Source of the DNA: a virus
Strand: one strand, 5' to 3'
IMG/VR virus record: IMGVR_UViG_3300044716_000416
Location: 1-25,863 of that record
Length of the DNA: 25,863 bases
Part shown: positions 24,037-25,863 of the stretch, piece after piece
How positions within the stretch are numbered: position 1 is the first letter of the stretch
Layout: each line of letters opens with the position of its first letter
Made by a program: the position numbers and the translations under genes
The notes under the pieces: generated by a model
What the model saw: only the letters and a program-made list of their open reading frames with translations
What the model was told of the DNA's origin: nothing
Databases searched by the model: none

Positions 24037-24200
24037 CAACGCCCCAGGACATCTTCCTGGAACGCATCAAGGCGTGTGCCGCATGTCCCCACGTCCGAAA
24101 AGACTATGGGGTCATGCGGTGTTCGCGTTGCGGGTGTTTCGTCAGAACCAAGGCCATCGTGTCCTGGTTCAAGTGCCCCGTTGGCCGGTGGACTCGTTGA
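24033..24200 (+). CDS. small zinc-ribbon protein 2
   Basis: A 55-residue protein that overlaps the endolysin stop by ATGA. Cysteine pattern: CAACPHV ... CSRCGCFVRTK ... CPVGRW, i.e. C-x2-C, C-x2-C-x-C, C, the same as zinc-ribbon protein 1 at 22560-22745. The two are clear paralogues, though neither is near a replication gene. Its last 32 bases overlap the 3' end of the leftward repressor gene. Function unknown. Confidence 0.8.
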   Translation: MTTPQDIFLERIKACAACPHVRKDYGVMRCSRCGCFVRTKAIVSWFKCPVGRWTR

Positions 24201-24585
24201 GGATTTGAATGATCCGCAACGCGGCATCCGAAGGAATGGAAGCCCGAATTTCAATCCTGGCGAAGGCCGGGCGTGAAGGGTCCATTTCCAGGCGGACCGC
24301 GTTGTCCGACTTGACCGGCGCGGGAGTCGGCGCGGGCGCGGTGACTATCTGTGCCGGTTCTTCGGGCGCCAGGAATTCATCCGCCGACATGCCCAGGTTG
24401 GACGCCACCCGTTTCAGTGTGGGCAAGGCCGCCATTGAACGGCGGTTCACCCACACAGACACAACGTCCGGTCCTATTTGGGCATGTCGGGCAAAATCGG
24501 CCTGGGTCCAACCCCTTTCCCTGCAAATCCGCCGGATGGTGGCGGCCAGGTGTTCCTTGTCCCTATCGGGCGCGGTGGCTGGCAT
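24169..24585 (-). CDS. HTH transcriptional regulator (phage repressor-like, XRE family)
   Basis: The only leftward gene of the window, 138 residues. Residues 12-72 form a helix-turn-helix domain of the Cro/C1 (XRE) type: LAATIRRICRERGWTQADFA, then GPDVVSVWVNRRSMAALPTL and a last helix (ASNLGMSADEFLAPE). The rest has a Pro/Ala linker (TAPAPTPAPVK) and a short C-terminal domain, too small and lacking the Ser-Lys of LexA-like self-cleaving repressors. Start ATG is at 24583-24585, with GGAG about 11 bases upstream. A palindromic element lies in the spacer upstream. It probably controls the genes to the right and possibly its own promoter; whether it maintains lysogeny is not shown. Confidence 0.85.
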   Translation of the reverse strand: MPATAPDRDKEHLAATIRRICRERGWTQADFARHAQIGPDVVSVWVNRRSMAALPTLKRVASNLGMSADEFLAPEEPAQIVTAPAPTPAPVKSDNAVRLEMDPSRPAFARIEIRASIPSDAALRIIQILNESTGQRGT

Positions 24586-24652
24586 TGGCGGTCTGTCTCC
24601 AAATCAACCCAACTATGACGCCAACGACTATCACCCATTCTTGGTCCCCATG

Positions 24653-24670
24653 CAACATTTTAAGGTGTTG
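24653..24670. promoter_or_regulatory. candidate operator palindrome in the divergent spacer
   Basis: An imperfect 18-bp palindrome, CAACA-nn-TTAA-nn-TGTTG, lies about midway in the 147-base spacer between the repressor start (24585) and the probable start of the rightward gene (24733). Fourteen of 18 positions are symmetric. For the leftward promoter, TTGCAT overlapping this site and GATAGT 17 bases on are candidate -35 and -10 elements. For the rightward genes I see only weak candidates (TTGAAT or TTGAAA around 24668-24683). Confidence 0.45.
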
Positions 24671-24732
24671 AATGGGGTTGAAAGCGGATGAGATTTAGGC
24701 AAGAGAATAAAATCAAACCACGGGAGGAAACA

Positions 24733-24987
24733 TTGCACTGTTATGACTTAAATTTGTCCCAAACGTTCACAGTTGTGTGTCACATCCGCCGTGACCTTGT
24801 TTCTGATAGCATTACGGAGTCGGAAGCCAACGTGGCCATGGGCCTATTGATTGTTCTGCGCGACGCGTTGCCTGACCATGCGTGCCGGTTGCGGCGCCTG
24901 GTTGACCATACACTGACCTATTGCGTTGAACGTTGGCCCTTTATTCATGGCGACACTGAACAGTTCAGCGTGAAGGTGACGGCATGA
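24733..24987 (+). CDS. small protein of unknown function, probable TTG start
   Basis: The frame is open from ATG 24688, but that start has no ribosome binding site and would place coding sequence on the control spacer. GGGAGG at 24722-24727 is 5 bases before an in-frame TTG at 24733, which is therefore the better start, giving an 84-residue protein. It is helical (SEANVAMGLLIVLRDAL, then DHACRLRRLVDHTLTYCVERW) with no recognised domain. It is the first gene right of the divergent regulator and overlaps the DnaA-like gene by ATGA, so may act in the control or replication switch. Confidence 0.6.
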   Translation: MHCYDLNLSQTFTVVCHIRRDLVSDSITESEANVAMGLLIVLRDALPDHACRLRRLVDHTLTYCVERWPFIHGDTEQFSVKVTA

Positions 24988-25352
24988 CCAGGCACCTTCA
25001 CCCCCTGCAAATCCGCGCCATGGAAATCCGCCGCCGGTTCCTACAGGCCGCACCGCCAGCCGAACCCGTGCGGCCCGCGCCGGTGAAACGTGTTGTCCCA
25101 CACATCCCAACGCCCCGCGACCGGCGCCGCCAGATTGAAATGGACGTGGCCCAGAAGCATGGCGTGGCGGCTTCGGAATTCGCCAGCACCACTAGACAGG
25201 CCAAGGTTGTCGCGGCGCGTTCAGAACTGTTTTACCGTCTCAACAAGGAACTGGCCTTTTCGCTGGCCCGCATTGGCCGACTCTATGGGCGCGACCACAC
25301 AACGGTCCTTCACTCTGTCCGCCGTTTCGTGGACATTGTTGGCCAACTCTGA
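24984..25352 (+). CDS. DnaA domain IV-like DNA-binding protein
   Basis: A 122-residue protein without the ATPase domains of DnaA. Residues about 53-117 resemble DnaA domain IV, which binds DnaA boxes. VAQKHGVAASEF matches the first helix, ARSELFYRLNKELAFSLARI the basic middle, and GRLYGRDHTTVLHSVRR (98-114) the DnaA signature helix. The DNA-contacting residues His105, Thr106, Thr107 and His110 all correspond to conserved ones. The N-terminal 50 residues are basic, with a proline-rich stretch. It may bind DnaA boxes to steer phage replication or block host initiation, or act as a transcription regulator; the sequence alone cannot choose. It is preceded by an ATGA overlap. Confidence 0.82.
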   Translation: MTRHLHPLQIRAMEIRRRFLQAAPPAEPVRPAPVKRVVPHIPTPRDRRRQIEMDVAQKHGVAASEFASTTRQAKVVAARSELFYRLNKELAFSLARIGRLYGRDHTTVLHSVRRFVDIVGQL

Positions 25353-25425
25353 TCATTGTTTTCTGTGCCAGTGGGCCTAGTCCAACCCACCAAGGCCATC
25401 ACCAACGGACCGCCGGGAGGCATCA

Positions 25426-25830
25426 ATGAAACTGGAAGAAATCATTTTGAGCGTGTCGCGGGTTCTTCACGAACGCGGCCAGGTCTATGGCGACGTGGCG
25501 CCCCTGTTTGAAAAGGCGGCGGCCATTGCGTCTTTACGTTCACACGGGCGGACGTTTTCGGCCTTTGACGTGGCCGTGGTTCTGCAAAGCCTGAAGGACG
25601 CCAGGGCGGCCCTGACCGGCCATGACCATTGGGACTCGATCCTGGACGGCCTGGGCTACGCCATCATTGCGGCGGCCCTGTCCGGCGCCCATCCTGACGT
25701 GCCGTCCACAGCGGAAGTGGCGGCGAAGTTTTCGCCCCGGCGCCGGTTGGATGAAGCGCAATTCCAGGACGCCCTGTCCCAGGCCGTGACCGCCATCAAC
25801 GAACCTGAAGCGGTGCCAGCCCATGGTTGA
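25426..25830 (+). CDS. DUF6378-like phage protein of unknown function
   Basis: A 134-residue protein with GGGAGG about 7 bases before ATG 25426. Its core, HERGQVYGDVAPLFEKAAAIAS, then FSAFDVAVVLQSLKDARAALTG and HDHWDSILDGLGYAIIAAAL, resembles the DUF6378 phage family: a YGD start, a DVA..L..LK.AR helix and an H-D...D.LGYA end. The conserved acidic and histidine residues recall nucleotide pyrophosphohydrolase-like helical bundles, but that link is weak. The 73-base gap before it (25353-25425) holds a short GTGGG...CCCAC inverted repeat without a T-run and no other signal I can name. Confidence 0.75.
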   Translation: MKLEEIILSVSRVLHERGQVYGDVAPLFEKAAAIASLRSHGRTFSAFDVAVVLQSLKDARAALTGHDHWDSILDGLGYAIIAAALSGAHPDVPSTAEVAAKFSPRRRLDEAQFQDALSQAVTAINEPEAVPAHG

Positions 25831-25863
25831 AGTGGTGTTGGCGTTCTTCCTGGGTTGCCTGGG
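25823..25863 (+). CDS. start of a probable membrane protein (cut by window end)
   Basis: ATG 25823 overlaps the end of the previous gene by 8 bases and opens a frame that runs off the window: MVEVVLAFFLGCL. The visible 13 residues are almost all hydrophobic, as in a membrane anchor or signal segment. The overlap style fits the rest of the operon. Nothing more can be said. Confidence 0.4.
   Translation, partial: MVEVVLAFFLGCL

Noticed and set aside
24688-24732. Upstream ATG 24688 as the start of the small gene after the regulator
   Set aside because: No ribosome site precedes it, while GGGAGG sits 5 bases before the in-frame TTG 24733. The longer start would also put coding sequence over likely control DNA.
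25353-25425. Terminator in the gap after the DnaA-like gene (GTGGG...CCCAC)
   Set aside because: The stem is short with a long loop and no T-run follows. Downstream genes have their own ribosome sites and seem to be in the same unit.
1-25863. tRNA, rRNA, insertion sequences, integrase and attachment site
   Set aside because: None was seen. I could not run a tRNA or repeat search, so a weak or degenerate one could be missed.

Overview
This window is the structural and lysis half of a tailed double-stranded DNA phage (or prophage) with a long, flexible, non-contractile tail (siphovirus morphology). The calls rest on three recognisable blocks: a terminase and HK97-type head block, a lambda-type tail block (tail tube, G/GT chaperones, tape measure, then M-, L-, K-, I- and J-like genes), and a T4-type holin with a family-19 glycoside hydrolase endolysin. 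The DNA is GC-rich (about 60% or a little more by eye). The lambda-type tail tip and a holin with a periplasmic domain point to a Gram-negative host. A GC-rich proteobacterium, perhaps an alphaproteobacterium, is my guess, but nothing here fixes the host.

Layout, left to right. Packaging (12-3172): small terminase, a DNA methyltransferase, a dCMP-deaminase-like protein, large terminase. Head (3242-8850): a small unknown protein, prohead protease, major capsid protein, a small basic protein, portal (unusually placed after the capsid gene), a protein with a coiled coil, three carbohydrate-binding-like modules and a collagen-like stretch, then the head-tail connector and head closure protein. 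Tail (8847-12779): tail terminator, tail tube, two chaperone frames joined by a lambda-identical GGGAAAG slippery site in the correct frame, an HK97 gp10-like protein, tape measure. Tail tip and fibres (12779-22563): an M-like protein fused to a fibre-like region, glycine-rich adhesin A, a small unknown protein, L-, K-, I- and J-like tip proteins, a fibre with an S74 self-cleaving chaperone domain, and glycine-rich adhesin B, split into two overlapping reading frames. Lysis (22560-24200): a small zinc-ribbon protein, T4-type holin, GH19 endolysin, a second zinc-ribbon protein.

The right end (24169-25863) changes character. It has the only leftward gene, an HTH repressor-like regulator, followed by a 147-base spacer with an imperfect 18-bp palindrome that could be an operator. 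Rightward genes follow: a small protein probably starting at TTG, a stand-alone DnaA domain IV-like DNA-binding protein, a DUF6378-like protein, and the first codons of a probable membrane protein cut by the window end. This looks like the edge of the control and early region. No integrase is visible, so lysogeny is possible but not shown.

Most structural genes overlap by the ATGA or TGATG type, so the block is probably read as long, translationally coupled transcripts. The points most worth a second look are the split adhesin B, the cysteine-rich insert of adhesin A, the carbohydrate-binding/collagen-like head-region protein, the free DnaA-like DNA-binding domain, the programmed frameshift, the modified-DNA/nucleotide genes between the terminase subunits, and a genome-wide word bias (GCWGC nearly absent, CCWGG heavily enriched). 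No tRNA, rRNA, CRISPR array or insertion sequence was found.
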